Below are positions 15,419 to 24,185 of a DNA stretch of 57,653 nt, one piece after another (the first letter of the stretch is position 1; every line of letters begins with the position of its first letter). Below the pieces are notes generated by a model. The model was not told the origin of the DNA, searched no databases, and saw only the letters and a program-made list of their open reading frames with translations. This DNA is from Hymenobacter rubidus (lineage in GTDB: Bacteria > Bacteroidota > Bacteroidia > Cytophagales > Hymenobacteraceae), in NCBI RefSeq assembly GCF_016734815.1, contig NZ_JAERQF010000033.1, forward strand, positions 1 through 57,653. Reading direction: 5' to 3'. The position numbers and the translations under genes are program-made.

Positions 15419-16918
15419 TTATGCCACGGCCGCAGCAGCGCGGGGCCGCTCCACCAGATACAGCGCTGCCAGGAATACCAGCGTCAGCCCAGCGTGCCAG
15501 GCGTGCCGCAGCCACCAGTCGGCTACCGGCACCCACCAGCCCAGCGCCACCAGCGCCGTGGCAAACAGCAGCCACAGGCCCAGCCGCACCGCCGGGTAGG
15601 GCACCGGAAAGTGCCGCTCGCCCAGCCGCCAGCACAGCATGGCCATGGTGAAATAACAGGCCAGCGTGGCCCAAGCGCATCCCATGTAGCCGAGCAACGG
15701 AATTAGCAGCAGGTTGAGCGCAACGGTTAGCACCGCTCCGCCCAGCCCAATGTAAGTGCCGTAATAGGTTCTATCCGTGAGCTTGTACCAAACCGACAGG
15801 TTGTAATAAACGCCCAGAAACAGGTTGGCCATCAATAGAATGGGCACCACGCCCAGTCCCTGCCGGAACTGCAGTCCCAGCATCTGGCCAAAATCTTCCA
15901 GGTTCAGGCTGATGAACACGAAAATGAGCGCGCAACATATCGTAAACCACTTCAGAACCAGTGCAAAGGTGGCGGGTGAGTTTTTCTGCGTGCTTTGCGC
16001 GAAGAAGAAGGGCTCGGCCGCGTAGCGAAACGCCTGAATAACCAGCGACATGAAAATACTCAGCTTGTAGCAGGCCCCGTATACCCCAACCGCCGCCTCG
16101 TTGCTCATTCCCGGATAAAAGCCTGCTGGCAGCCAGTATTTCAGCACAATACGGTCCAGCACCTCGTTCACCATGCCCGCCAGGCCCATAAACATCAGCG
16201 GGTAGGCATACTTCAGCAGGGGCCGCAACACGGCCCACTCCGGCCACCGGAACTGAAAGCCAAACAGCTCCCGCGCCAGCAGCGGCACATATAAGGCATT
16301 GGCTATCAGATTGACGAGAAATACGTAGCCAACGCCCAGCGTTGGGTCGTACAATGCTTCAACCAACGGGCGCAAAAAAGGCAGCATTTTGCCCGCCAGC
16401 ACATCGGGACACAGCTTAATAAAGAACAGGTTCAGCCCCACGTTCACCCCAATGTTCAACAGCCGCACCGTGGCAAATTTGCGGGCCTTGTTTTCGAGCC
16501 GCAGCCGGGCAAACGGCAAGGCCACCACCGCATCAAGCCCCAGAATGATTGCCAGCCAAACGATGTACTGCGATTGGTCGGGGTAGTGCAACAGCGTCGC
16601 CAGCGGCCGCGCCAATAGCGCCAACACCCCGCTTAGTACCACGCTGGTAAGCACCAACAGGCTCAACACCCGGTCGTAGAGCATTTTTTGGTCGGCCCCT
16701 GCTTGGTTGGCAAAGCGGAAATACGCCGTTTCGATGCCGTACGTGAACACGATATTCAAGAAGGCTACGTAGGCATACAGCTCCGTAACGATGCCGTATT
16801 CGGCCCGCCCGAATACCCGCGTGTACACCGGCACCAGCAAGTACGTGAGCACCCGGCCCACAATGCTGCTCACGCCATACACGGCCGTTTGCGACGCTAG
16901 TCTTTTCGCTACACTCAT
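15419..16918 (-). CDS. Polysaccharide flippase (MOP superfamily, Wzx-like)
   Basis: A polytopic inner-membrane protein of 499 residues with roughly 12-14 hydrophobic helices. It starts with the pattern of Wzx/MurJ-type transporters (ASQTAVYGVSSIVGRVLTYL, LVPVYTRVFGRAEYGIVTEL). Members flip lipid-linked saccharides across the inner membrane. Further family-like segments are ETAYFRFANQAGAD, LLKYAYPLMFMGLAGMVNEV and SVWYKLTDRTYYGTYIGLGG. It is the first gene of the collinear envelope cluster. Glycosyltransferases and a Wzy polymerase are not next to it, so the exported glycan is unknown. Confidence 0.9.
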   Translation of the reverse strand: MSVAKRLASQTAVYGVSSIVGRVLTYLLVPVYTRVFGRAEYGIVTELYAYVAFLNIVFTYGIETAYFRFANQAGADQKMLYDRVLSLLVLTSVVLSGVLALLARPLATLLHYPDQSQYIVWLAIILGLDAVVALPFARLRLENKARKFATVRLLNIGVNVGLNLFFIKLCPDVLAGKMLPFLRPLVEALYDPTLGVGYVFLVNLIANALYVPLLARELFGFQFRWPEWAVLRPLLKYAYPLMFMGLAGMVNEVLDRIVLKYWLPAGFYPGMSNEAAVGVYGACYKLSIFMSLVIQAFRYAAEPFFFAQSTQKNSPATFALVLKWFTICCALIFVFISLNLEDFGQMLGLQFRQGLGVVPILLMANLFLGVYYNLSVWYKLTDRTYYGTYIGLGGAVLTVALNLLLIPLLGYMGCAWATLACYFTMAMLCWRLGERHFPVPYPAVRLGLWLLFATALVALGWWVPVADWWLRHAWHAGLTLVFLAALYLVERPRAAAAVA

Positions 16919-16924
16919 TCTTGG

Positions 16925-17014
16925 ATAATGAAGAATGAGGAATGAAGAATGAGGAACTGTGAACAGACGCGCATGGTCAATTCCTCATTCCTCATTCTTC
17001 ATTCCTCATTATAA
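16925..17014. repeat. Micro-repeat hairpin (AATGAAG / AATGAGG words)
   Basis: The left arm at 16925-16957 is a run of AATGAAG and AATGAGG words. The right arm at 16979-17014 is the reverse complement (CTCATTCCTCATTCTTCATT), shifted by one word. The 5' arm is almost all purine apart from the T of each ATG. It fills the gap between the enoyl-CoA hydratase and flippase genes. Confidence 0.8.
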
Positions 17015-17021
17015 AGACGGC

Positions 17022-17813
17022 TTATTTACCTGTGAAAACCGCCGGGCGCTTTTCCACAAATGCCGTGGTGCCCTCCTTAAAGTCGTCGCTCTCGAACGCC
17101 TGCCCAAAGGCGCGGGCCTCGGTGGCGTAGCCATCAGTGTCTTTGGCGTAGTGCGCGTTCACGCAGTCGAGCACCAGGCCCACGGCCAAGGGCGCCTTGC
17201 CCAGTATTTTGGTCAGCACCTGCTCGCAAAACGGCAACAGTTCGGACTGGGGCACTACGTGGTTTACCAGGCCCAAGCGCAGGGCTTCGTCGGCCTTCAC
17301 CATATCGGCCGTCAGGAGCAATTCAATCGCCTTGCCCTTGCCGATGAGCTGGGGCAGGCGCTGGGTGCCGCCGTAGCCGGGCGGCAGGCCCAGATTCACT
17401 TCCGGCTGCCCGAAACGGGCATTTTCGGAAGCAATGCGCATGTGGCAGGCCATGGCCAGCTCGCAGCCCCCGCCCAGCGCGAAGCCGTTCACGGCGGCCA
17501 CCACCGGCTTGGTGCTTTCCTCAATCCGGCAAAAAGCCTCTTGGCCGCGCTCCGAGGCGCGGGCGGCCTGCGCGGGCGTGAGGGCGGCCAGCTCGGCAAT
17601 GTCGGCCCCGGCCACGAAAGCCTTTTCGCCGCTGCCCGTGATGATGATGCCGCGCACCTGCGGCTCGTCCAGGGCCTGCTCCATGGCCGCATCAATCTCG
17701 GCAATGGTGGCCGCGTTCAAGGCATTGAGCTTGGTGGGCCGGTTGATGGTGAGCGTGAGAATGCCGCTGGCGACATCTAGGCGATACAGTAGGTTTTCAA
17801 ACGAAGCAGACAT
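17022..17813 (-). CDS. Enoyl-CoA hydratase/isomerase family protein (crotonase)
   Basis: Members hydrate trans-2-enoyl-CoA in beta-oxidation and related pathways. The ATG at 17813 gives 263 residues, the standard length; 45 extra codons upstream lack homology-like features. The crotonase signature is complete: AFVAGADIAELA (oxyanion hole), NGFALGGGCELAMACHMRIA with the first catalytic Glu, and PEVNLGLPPGYGGTQRLPQL with the second. Both glutamates being present fits true hydratase activity. The last residues (AFVEKRPAVFTGK) are typical of the family. It stands alone, with a -7 box 33 bp upstream. Confidence 0.93.
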   Translation of the reverse strand: MSASFENLLYRLDVASGILTLTINRPTKLNALNAATIAEIDAAMEQALDEPQVRGIIITGSGEKAFVAGADIAELAALTPAQAARASERGQEAFCRIEESTKPVVAAVNGFALGGGCELAMACHMRIASENARFGQPEVNLGLPPGYGGTQRLPQLIGKGKAIELLLTADMVKADEALRLGLVNHVVPQSELLPFCEQVLTKILGKAPLAVGLVLDCVNAHYAKDTDGYATEARAFGQAFESDDFKEGTTAFVEKRPAVFTGK

Positions 17814-17845
17814 GGCAAAAAGAAGGCGGGTTGGCTTGGTCCCGT

Positions 17846-17853
17846 CAAAGATA
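17846..17853 (-). promoter_or_regulatory. Candidate -7 box for the enoyl-CoA hydratase gene
   Basis: Reads TATCTTTG on the minus strand, an exact consensus match, 33 bp upstream of the ATG. No TTG is seen at the -33 position. Confidence 0.5.
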
Positions 17854-18045
17854 GTGCCCCGGGCCGGTGGGGCTGGTCGGGCCAGCGGCGGGGTTGAACG
17901 CCGTTTTGCCCCGGCCAACCGAAACCAGTCATTCGGTACCGCCGACAATAGCCAATTTTACCACTGTAAAGCGGCTATGTATTTGTTTTTAAATAAGTAG
18001 CTTTAGCACCAACTCATTCCTTCACCTACTTCATCCCCAACCGTT

Positions 18046-18483
18046 ATGAGCGTCGTCTCCGAATTCAAGGAATTTATTGCCAAAGGCAATGTGCTCGACC
18101 TCGCCGTGGGCGTCATCATCGGCGCGGCCTTCGGCAAAATTGTCACCTCCCTTACCGATGATATCATCATGCCCATCGTGGGCCTGGGCCTCGGCAAAGT
18201 CGATTTTGCCAACCTTTTCGTGGCCATGAACGGCCAGCACTATGCCACCATCGAAGAAGCCAAGAAAGCCGGTGTGGGTACGCTCAACTACGGCCTGTTC
18301 ATCAATGCCGTCATCAACTTCCTCATCATTGCCTTCATCATTTTCCTGATTGTGAAGGGTGCCAACAGCATCCGCAAAAAGCCCCTGGAAGTGGTGGCCG
18401 TCCCCGCCACCCCGCCCCCGCCCACCACCGACCAGCAGTTGCTGATGGAAATCCGCGATGCGCTGCGGGCCGGTCGCATCTAA
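18046..18483 (+). CDS. mscL: Large-conductance mechanosensitive channel
   Basis: MscL opens under membrane tension to release solutes in hypo-osmotic shock. The 145 residues start MSVVSEFKEFIAKGNVLDLA, then VGVIIGAAFGKIVTSLTDD, which is the conserved S1 and TM1 pore-lining region. TM2 follows as NAVINFLIIAFIIFLIVKG, and the C-terminal bundle is QQLLMEIRDALRAGRI. Length is normal for the family, with a somewhat long periplasmic loop. The gene is alone, divergent from the enoyl-CoA hydratase gene, and followed by a strong terminator. Confidence 0.97.
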   Translation: MSVVSEFKEFIAKGNVLDLAVGVIIGAAFGKIVTSLTDDIIMPIVGLGLGKVDFANLFVAMNGQHYATIEEAKKAGVGTLNYGLFINAVINFLIIAFIIFLIVKGANSIRKKPLEVVAVPATPPPPTTDQQLLMEIRDALRAGRI

Positions 18484-18506
18484 AATCATCCGGCTTCGTT
18501 CGGCAA

Positions 18507-18555
18507 GAAAAAACCGCTGTCTACCGAGTAGTAGGCAGCGGTTTTTGCGTTTTTA
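18507..18555 (+). terminator. Intrinsic terminator after mscL
   Basis: AAAAACCGCTGTCTAC pairs with GTAGGCAGCGGTTTTT around a 6-nt loop (16-bp stem, one G-U), followed by further T. It begins 24 bp after the mscL stop. Confidence 0.9.
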
Positions 18556-18725
18556 GCTCAAGTTCAGGTTTTATTTAAGTCGGGTAATTGGCCGATTCAA
18601 AATAAGTTGCGAACTTAGGGGCGGTCAATCAATAAATGGCTACTAGCGTTGGCGGATTTTGAACCACCCATTCCCCGCTGCCGTTAGGCGACTATCCTCC
18701 CCTTCCACCCCTCAATTTTTTCCGC

Positions 18726-19163
18726 ATGAAAGTATGGTTTGCTGCCGCGTTCCTGAGCGGCCTGAGTTTCGCGGTTACCTCGGCCGCTAATGCCCAGACC
18801 GGGCCCGCCTTTCCCATGCCGGGCAAGGCCACGAGCGAGGAAGGTGCCCGCAGCACCTCCGGCAACAACGCCCAGGAGCTAGCCCGCAACCAGCGCCGCG
18901 CCGCCATGACGCCCGATGAGGTGAAGCGCGACCAGCAGCTTGAGTTATTGGAAGCCCGCACCGGCAACACCAGCTTCGGCGGCCGCAGCGGCCCCGAGCG
19001 CCAGTTCGACCGCAGCGGCAATGGCTTTATGGTACGGAAGTACAAAGCCAAAGCCGGCTTCCTGGAGAACAAACGCGGCCAGAGCCACCCCGTTGGCGGC
19101 TCTAACCCCGCCGGCAAGCCGTTGGTGCACAATCATAATCGCAAGAAGTTTCTGTTTTTTTAG
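18726..19163 (+). CDS. Small exported protein of unknown function
   Basis: I do not recognise the family. The 145 residues have a clear signal peptide (MKVWFAAAFLSGLSFAVTSA, then ANAQ). The mature part is polar and rich in Arg, Asn, Gly and Ser: NAQELARNQRRAAMTPDEVK, GGRSGPERQFDRSGNGFMV, and a basic end NHNRKKFLFF. No cysteine pair or membrane segment is present, so it is probably soluble in the periplasm or associated with the outer membrane. Codon use matches its neighbours. A strong hairpin terminator follows 15 bp after the stop, supporting a real gene. Confidence 0.75.
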   Translation: MKVWFAAAFLSGLSFAVTSAANAQTGPAFPMPGKATSEEGARSTSGNNAQELARNQRRAAMTPDEVKRDQQLELLEARTGNTSFGGRSGPERQFDRSGNGFMVRKYKAKAGFLENKRGQSHPVGGSNPAGKPLVHNHNRKKFLFF

Positions 19164-19178
19164 TTTCGATTTTTTTCA

Positions 19179-19215
19179 AAGAAAGCCCCGGCTGCACTGC
19201 AGCCGGGGCTTTCTT
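19179..19215. terminator. Terminator hairpin after the small exported protein
   Basis: The 18-nt arms (AAGAAAGCCCCGGCTGCA and its complement) form a near-perfect palindrome around one central base. The A/T-rich ends serve both strands. Its core is shared with the hairpin at 19388. Confidence 0.85.
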
Positions 19216-19387
19216 ATTCGTATTGGCGTAGAACGTGTCAACCTGGTAATCGGGCGCAGACCACGAGTGTGGAGCTAAACAAGAGTGTTCGCTTCTATCG
19301 TTTGCGTTGACTTGCACTGTTCACCAACATAGTCCTCAACACCGATAAATCAAGCCGACGGATAGGCTGATGCCCCACCGACGCAAA

Positions 19388-19428
19388 CAAGAATCCCCGG
19401 CTGCGGGCAGCCGGGGATTCTTGTTTTT
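19388..19428. terminator. Terminator hairpin after infB
   Basis: CAAGAATCCCCGGCTG pairs perfectly with CAGCCGGGGATTCTTG around a 4-nt loop. It lies 18 bp past the infB stop codon, and T-rich sequence follows on the plus strand. The gap between this hairpin and the one at 19179 holds no gene. Confidence 0.85.
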
Positions 19429-19445
19429 CACAGCAAGCGCCATGC

Positions 19446-22400
19446 TTACAGCGTGCGCTTGATTTCCTTTTCTTCGAAGCCCTCAATGTTGTCGCCTTCC
19501 TGCAACTCGTTGAAGTTCTTGATGGAAATACCGCATTCGTAGCCTTGGCGCACTTCGCTCACGTCGTCCTTGAAACGCTTGAGGTCCTGAATTTCACCGG
19601 TGTGCATCACAATGCCGTCGCGTACCACCCGCACCTTGGTTTTGCGGGTCAGCGTGCCTTCCGTCATCATACAGCCGGCAATGGTGCCCACCTTGGTGAT
19701 GTTGAACACCTGACGAACCTCGGCGTTGGCCACCACCACTTCCTGCACCGTCGGGGCCAGCATGCCTTCCATGGCATCCTTCACCTCGTTGATGGCGTTG
19801 TAAATGATGGAATACAGACGGATGTCAATCTGCTCGTTCTCCGCCAGCTTGCGGGCACTCTGCGAGGGCCGCACCTGGAAACCGATGATGATGGCGTCGG
19901 AAGCCGAAGCCAACAATACGTCACTTTCCGAGATGGCGCCCACCCCTTTCGAGAGGATGTTCACCTTCACTTCCGGCGTACTCAGCTTCAACAGGGAGTC
20001 GGCCAGTGCCTCCACCGAACCGTCCACGTCGCCCTTCACCAAGATGTTGAGTTCCTTAAACGAACCGATGGCCAAACGGCGACCAATTTCGTCTAGCGTG
20101 ATGTGCTTCTTGGTCCGGATGGTCTGCTCACGAGCCAACTGCAAGCGCTGGGTCGCGATTTCGCGGGCTTCGCGCTCCGTCTCCATCACCTGGAGGCGGT
20201 CGCCGGCCTGCGGAGCACCGGTCAGGCCGAGCACCTGCACCGGCGTAGCGGGCGGGGCGGTCTTCATCTTCTTGCCGCGGTGGTCGGTCATGGCCTTCAC
20301 GCGGCCGAAGTGCGGGCCGGCCAGAATCACGTCGCCCACGTTCAGCGTGCCGGTTTGCACCAGCACGGTGGTTACGTAGCCACGGCCTTTGTCCAGCGAG
20401 GCTTCAATCACGGTACCGATGGCGTTGCGGTCGGGGTTGGCTTTCAGGTCGAGCAGTTCGGCCTCCAGCAGCACCTTTTCCAGCAAGTCCTCAATACCAA
20501 TGCCGGATTTGGCCGAAACCTCCTGGCTCTGGTACTTGCCCCCCCATTCTTCCACCAGAATGTTAATCTGAGAAAGCTCCTCGCGGATTTTCTCGGGGTT
20601 GGCGGCCGGCTTGTCAATCTTGTTGAGGGCGATGATAATCGGTACCCCAGCGGCTTGCGCGTGGTTGATGGCTTCCTTCGTCTGCGGCATTACCGAGTCG
20701 TCGGCCGCCACTACGATGATGGCAATGTCCGTCACCTTGGCACCGCGGGCACGCATGGCCGTAAAGGCTTCGTGACCAGGGGTATCGAGGAAGGTGATGG
20801 GCTGGCCCGACTTGGTTTTCACCTCATAAGCCCCGATGTGCTGCGTGATACCACCGGCTTCGCCCTTGGCCACACTCGCGTCGCGGATGTAGTCAAGCAG
20901 CGACGTTTTGCCGTGGTCGACGTGGCCCATGATGGTCACAATGGGGGCGCGGGGGCGCAAATCTTCTTCGGCGTCGCCGGCATCGATGCTAATTTCCTCT
21001 TCTTCTTTCGAGAGGAATTCTACATCGAAGCCAAATTCATCGGCAATCACGGTAATGGCTTCCGCATCAAGACGCTGGTTGATGGACACGAACATGCCCA
21101 TGCCCAGACACACCTTGATGACCTCGTTCACGTTCACGTCCATCAGCGAAGCCAAGTCATTGGCCGAGATGAATTCGGTGAGCTTGAGGGTCTTGGCATC
21201 GAGCTCGTTCTGCGCGCGCAGGGCCTCGCGGTCCTCGGCCAGCATACTCCGCTTGTCGCGGCGATACTTGGCGCGGTTGGCCTGGCCGGTGGCTTTGTTA
21301 CCGCCAAGCTTGGCCAGCGTGGCCTTAATCTGTTCCTGAATCTGCTTTTCAGCTTGTTCTGGCGTGAGCGCAGGTGCGTTCGGCTTGGGTCCGGGCTGGC
21401 CGGGGCGCTGGTTGCCGCCCTGGCCGGGGCGGTTGCCCTGGCCGCCCTGGCCACCACCTGGCCGGTTGCCTTGGTAGCCGCCCCCCTGACCGCCTTGGCC
21501 ACCGCCAGCAGGGCGGTTGCCCTGATAGCCGGGGCTGGGCGGCGAAGTGGTGTTGCCGGGGGGGCCGGGCAGGCGCGTGCGCTTCTTCTGGCCGGGGCCA
21601 GCGGGCAAACCGCGCTTGCTCACATCCGACGACGCAATGGGACGGGGACCACGGCCACCCGGGCCACGCCGGTCGTTGTTGATGGACGATAAGTCAATCT
21701 TGCCCAGTACGGTCAGGCCTTTCAGTGTGTCCGACTTGGCAACGATAGTGCTGGTATCCTCGGGAGTTGCACCTTCAACCGGGGCTGCCGGAGCTTGGGC
21801 AGCAGGTACCGGAACCGGTGTAGCCGGGGCTGGGGTCGGAGCAGGTGCTACCGGAACGGGCTCAACCCGGGCTTGCGGCGGAGCTACCGGCGCGGCCGGT
21901 GCTGGTGCAGTTGCAGGTGCTTCTACTTTAGGAGCCGGTGCCGGTGCTTCCACTTTGGGCGTAGCGGGCGCGGGCGCAGCCGGCGCGGCAACTGGTGCAG
22001 CCGGAGCCACTGGCGCTACCGGAGCTGCTGTTGCAACGACAGCCGGAGCGGGCGCTGGCCGGGGCGGCACTACGCGGCCACGGCTGTCCAGCTCAATTTT
22101 GCCCAACACCTTCAGGCCAGGCGCCGCGGGGGCCTGAGCAGCGGGAGTTGGCGCAGGAGTTGTGGCAACAGGCGCCGCCGGGGCAGGCGCTGGTGCCACC
22201 GGAGCCGGTGCGGGCGCAGCCGCCTGTACCGGACGCGGAGCTGGAGCCGCCGGCTTAGGAGCAGCCTCAAGGTCGCTCTGGCGCTTGGCCTGAATGACCT
22301 TCTGAGCTTCCTGCCGGTCGTGGGCAGAGGCCGCGAATTCCTTTTCAAGCGAGGCCACTTGCTCACCCGTGAGCTTTGTGGTCGGCTTGTTTTCTACTTG

Positions 22401-22496
22401 TATGCCTTTCCGGGCCAGGGCTTCTACCACCCGGTCCATTCCAACGTTCAGGTCTTTGGCCGCCTGTTGTAGCCGTTTCGGGGTTGCTTCCGCCAT
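19446..22496 (-). CDS. infB: Translation initiation factor IF-2
   Basis: IF-2 is the GTPase that places fMet-tRNA on the 30S subunit and promotes 70S joining. The 1016 residues start with an IF2_N domain (MAEATPKRLQQAAKDLNVGM). A very long Pro/Ala/Val linker (about 95-260) and a Gly/Gln/Asn/Arg-rich segment (about 310-365, with GYQGNRPGGGQGGQGNRP repeats) follow. The G domain begins near 523 with GHVDHGKTSLLDYIRD, then GGITQHIGAYEV, FLDTPGHEAFTAMRARG and IIALNKIDKP. Domains II-IV end at the C-terminus. It is the third gene of rimP-nusA-infB, with its own -7 box between nusA and infB. Confidence 0.98.
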   Translation of the reverse strand: MAEATPKRLQQAAKDLNVGMDRVVEALARKGIQVENKPTTKLTGEQVASLEKEFAASAHDRQEAQKVIQAKRQSDLEAAPKPAAPAPRPVQAAAPAPAPVAPAPAPAAPVATTPAPTPAAQAPAAPGLKVLGKIELDSRGRVVPPRPAPAPAVVATAAPVAPVAPAAPVAAPAAPAPATPKVEAPAPAPKVEAPATAPAPAAPVAPPQARVEPVPVAPAPTPAPATPVPVPAAQAPAAPVEGATPEDTSTIVAKSDTLKGLTVLGKIDLSSINNDRRGPGGRGPRPIASSDVSKRGLPAGPGQKKRTRLPGPPGNTTSPPSPGYQGNRPAGGGQGGQGGGYQGNRPGGGQGGQGNRPGQGGNQRPGQPGPKPNAPALTPEQAEKQIQEQIKATLAKLGGNKATGQANRAKYRRDKRSMLAEDREALRAQNELDAKTLKLTEFISANDLASLMDVNVNEVIKVCLGMGMFVSINQRLDAEAITVIADEFGFDVEFLSKEEEEISIDAGDAEEDLRPRAPIVTIMGHVDHGKTSLLDYIRDASVAKGEAGGITQHIGAYEVKTKSGQPITFLDTPGHEAFTAMRARGAKVTDIAIIVVAADDSVMPQTKEAINHAQAAGVPIIIALNKIDKPAANPEKIREELSQINILVEEWGGKYQSQEVSAKSGIGIEDLLEKVLLEAELLDLKANPDRNAIGTVIEASLDKGRGYVTTVLVQTGTLNVGDVILAGPHFGRVKAMTDHRGKKMKTAPPATPVQVLGLTGAPQAGDRLQVMETEREAREIATQRLQLAREQTIRTKKHITLDEIGRRLAIGSFKELNILVKGDVDGSVEALADSLLKLSTPEVKVNILSKGVGAISESDVLLASASDAIIIGFQVRPSQSARKLAENEQIDIRLYSIIYNAINEVKDAMEGMLAPTVQEVVVANAEVRQVFNITKVGTIAGCMMTEGTLTRKTKVRVVRDGIVMHTGEIQDLKRFKDDVSEVRQGYECGISIKNFNELQEGDNIEGFEEKEIKRTL

Positions 22497-22530
22497 TCTA
22501 TCTTTCTCGCGTACGATACGCTTCTAAGTG

Positions 22531-22538
22531 CAAAGGTA
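22531..22538 (-). promoter_or_regulatory. Internal -7 box before infB
   Basis: Reads TACCTTTG on the minus strand, an exact consensus match, 34 bp upstream of the infB ATG. It would allow infB to be transcribed apart from rimP-nusA. No TTG at -33. Confidence 0.45.
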
Positions 22539-22619
22539 TTACATTAAATCTTGCCAGCAGGGCGCAAACCGCACCTGCTGGCACGATTTGTTACCCTTGC
22601 CGTACCGGCCGCGCGGCCG

Positions 22620-24065
22620 TCATTGGGCTGGCTCGGCGGGAGAGCTGGCGCCCGCTTCCTCAGTCGAGGGGAAATCTTGGCTGGCCGCTTCCGTTGCCAA
22701 CAGGGTGTGTTCGGGGGCCGTTTCGGTGGCCGAAGCGTGCGTTACGGCAGCTTCTTCGTCGGTCGTTTTAGCGGCTGCAACGCGGTTTTTGGCCGCATCG
22801 AGCGTACTGTCGTCAAGGTCTTCGTCGTCGGCAAATTCTTGGCGGATAATGCGGTACACATCGTCCACCATTTCTTCTTCGAGCTCCGTGCGGCGCACGA
22901 TGTCGTCTTTCTTCACGGCCAGTACGGCACGACCAGTATCGAGACCGATTTTTTTCAATTCGGCCAGTACCCAAGGCTCAATTTCGTCTTGGAACTCGTC
23001 CAGTGAAATGTCTTCCTCGTAGTCGATGGCTTCGCGGAACACGTCAATTTCCATGCCCACCAAGCGGCTGGCCAATTTAATATTGGCACCGCCGCGGCCG
23101 ATGGCCAGGCTCACCTGGTCAGGCTTCATGAACACGGAAACGCGGCCATTCTCCTGGTTTATTTTCATAGAACCTACTTTGGCCGGCGATAGTGCCCGCG
23201 CAATATAAAGCTCTAAGTTATCCGTGTAATTGATAATATCAATATTCTCGTTCTCCAACTCGCGCACCACGGGGTGAATACGGCTGCCCTTCATGCCCAC
23301 GCAGGCGCCTACGGGGTCGATGCGCTCGTCGTAGCTTTCAACGGCTACTTTAGCACGCTCGCCGGGTTCGCGCACCACGTTTTTGATAACGATGAGGCCG
23401 TCGTAAATCTCGGGCACTTCCAACTCGAACAAACGCTCCAGGAAAGCCGGCGCGGCGCGGGAAAGAATGATTTTCGGCGTACCGTTAATCACCTCCACGC
23501 GGTGCACCACGGCGCGCACGGTGTCGCCTTTGCGGAACCGGTCTTTGGGGATTTGCTCGCCTTTGGGCATCACCAGCTCGTTGTCGTCCTTGTCCATGAT
23601 GAGGGCCTCGCGGCTCCACACCTGGTACACTTCGCCAGTCACGATTTCGCCCACTTGGTCCTTGTACTTCTGGTACAGGTTGTCGCGCTCGAGGTCTTTC
23701 ACGCGCTGAATCAGCGTTTGGCGGGCCATGAGGACGGCGCGACGGCCGAAATCCTCCAGCTTCACGCCTTCGGCCACGGACTCGCCGACTTCAAAATCGG
23801 GCTCGATTTTCTGCGCTTCGGTCAGCGGAATTTTGTCGTGGTCCCAGATATCCTCGGAGTTGTCGTCCACAATTTCGCGGTTGCGCCATATTTCGAGGTC
23901 ACCATTATCGGGGTTGATGATGACGTCGAAGTTTTCGTCTTGGTCGTACTTCTTCCGAATCATGGTGCGAAACACGTCGTCCAGGATGCTCATCATCGTG
24001 GGCCGGTCGATGTTCTTGCTCCGGGCAAATTCGCCGAAGGATTCAATGAGTTCGTGGCTGTTCAT
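22620..24065 (-). CDS. nusA: Transcription termination/antitermination factor NusA
   Basis: NusA binds RNA polymerase and controls pausing, termination and antitermination. The 481 residues show the N-terminal polymerase-binding domain (MNSHELIESFGEFARSKNID), an S1 domain (GEIVTGEVYQVWSREALIMD) and two KH domains (DPVGACVGMKGSRIHPVVRE, then VSLAIGRGGANIKLASRLVG). The C-terminal 90 residues are an acidic Glu/Ala/Asp tail. It is part of the conserved rimP-nusA-infB operon, but a class A hairpin repeat occupies the 120-bp gap before it and ends 9 bp from its start codon. Confidence 0.98.
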   Translation of the reverse strand: MNSHELIESFGEFARSKNIDRPTMMSILDDVFRTMIRKKYDQDENFDVIINPDNGDLEIWRNREIVDDNSEDIWDHDKIPLTEAQKIEPDFEVGESVAEGVKLEDFGRRAVLMARQTLIQRVKDLERDNLYQKYKDQVGEIVTGEVYQVWSREALIMDKDDNELVMPKGEQIPKDRFRKGDTVRAVVHRVEVINGTPKIILSRAAPAFLERLFELEVPEIYDGLIVIKNVVREPGERAKVAVESYDERIDPVGACVGMKGSRIHPVVRELENENIDIINYTDNLELYIARALSPAKVGSMKINQENGRVSVFMKPDQVSLAIGRGGANIKLASRLVGMEIDVFREAIDYEEDISLDEFQDEIEPWVLAELKKIGLDTGRAVLAVKKDDIVRRTELEEEMVDDVYRIIRQEFADDEDLDDSTLDAAKNRVAAAKTTDEEAAVTHASATETAPEHTLLATEAASQDFPSTEEAGASSPAEPAQ

Positions 24066-24073
24066 ATTAGTAC

Positions 24074-24180
24074 TGTCATCCTGAGCAGAGCGAAGGACCT
24101 TATCACGTCCGCGCCGCAGTGAGTTAGTAAATCTGACGAAAGCAGCGGTGATAAGATGCTTCCTTCGTCAGCATGACAAA
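24074..24180. repeat. Mixed class A/B hairpin repeat inside rimP-nusA
   Basis: The left arm (TGTCATCCTGAGCAGAGCG, AAGGACCTTATCACG) is class A. The right arm keeps the class A inner part (CGGTGATAAG) but has class B-like ATGCTTCCTTCGTCAGCATG, lacking about 6 bases of the pairing partner. It fills nearly the whole gap between the rimP stop (24186) and the nusA start (24065). Confidence 0.8.
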
Positions 24181-24185
24181 ATGCT

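Noticed and set aside
20103..21692. 529-codon plus-strand frame opposite infB
   Set aside because: GC-rich antisense frame; infB motifs on the minus strand are unambiguous.
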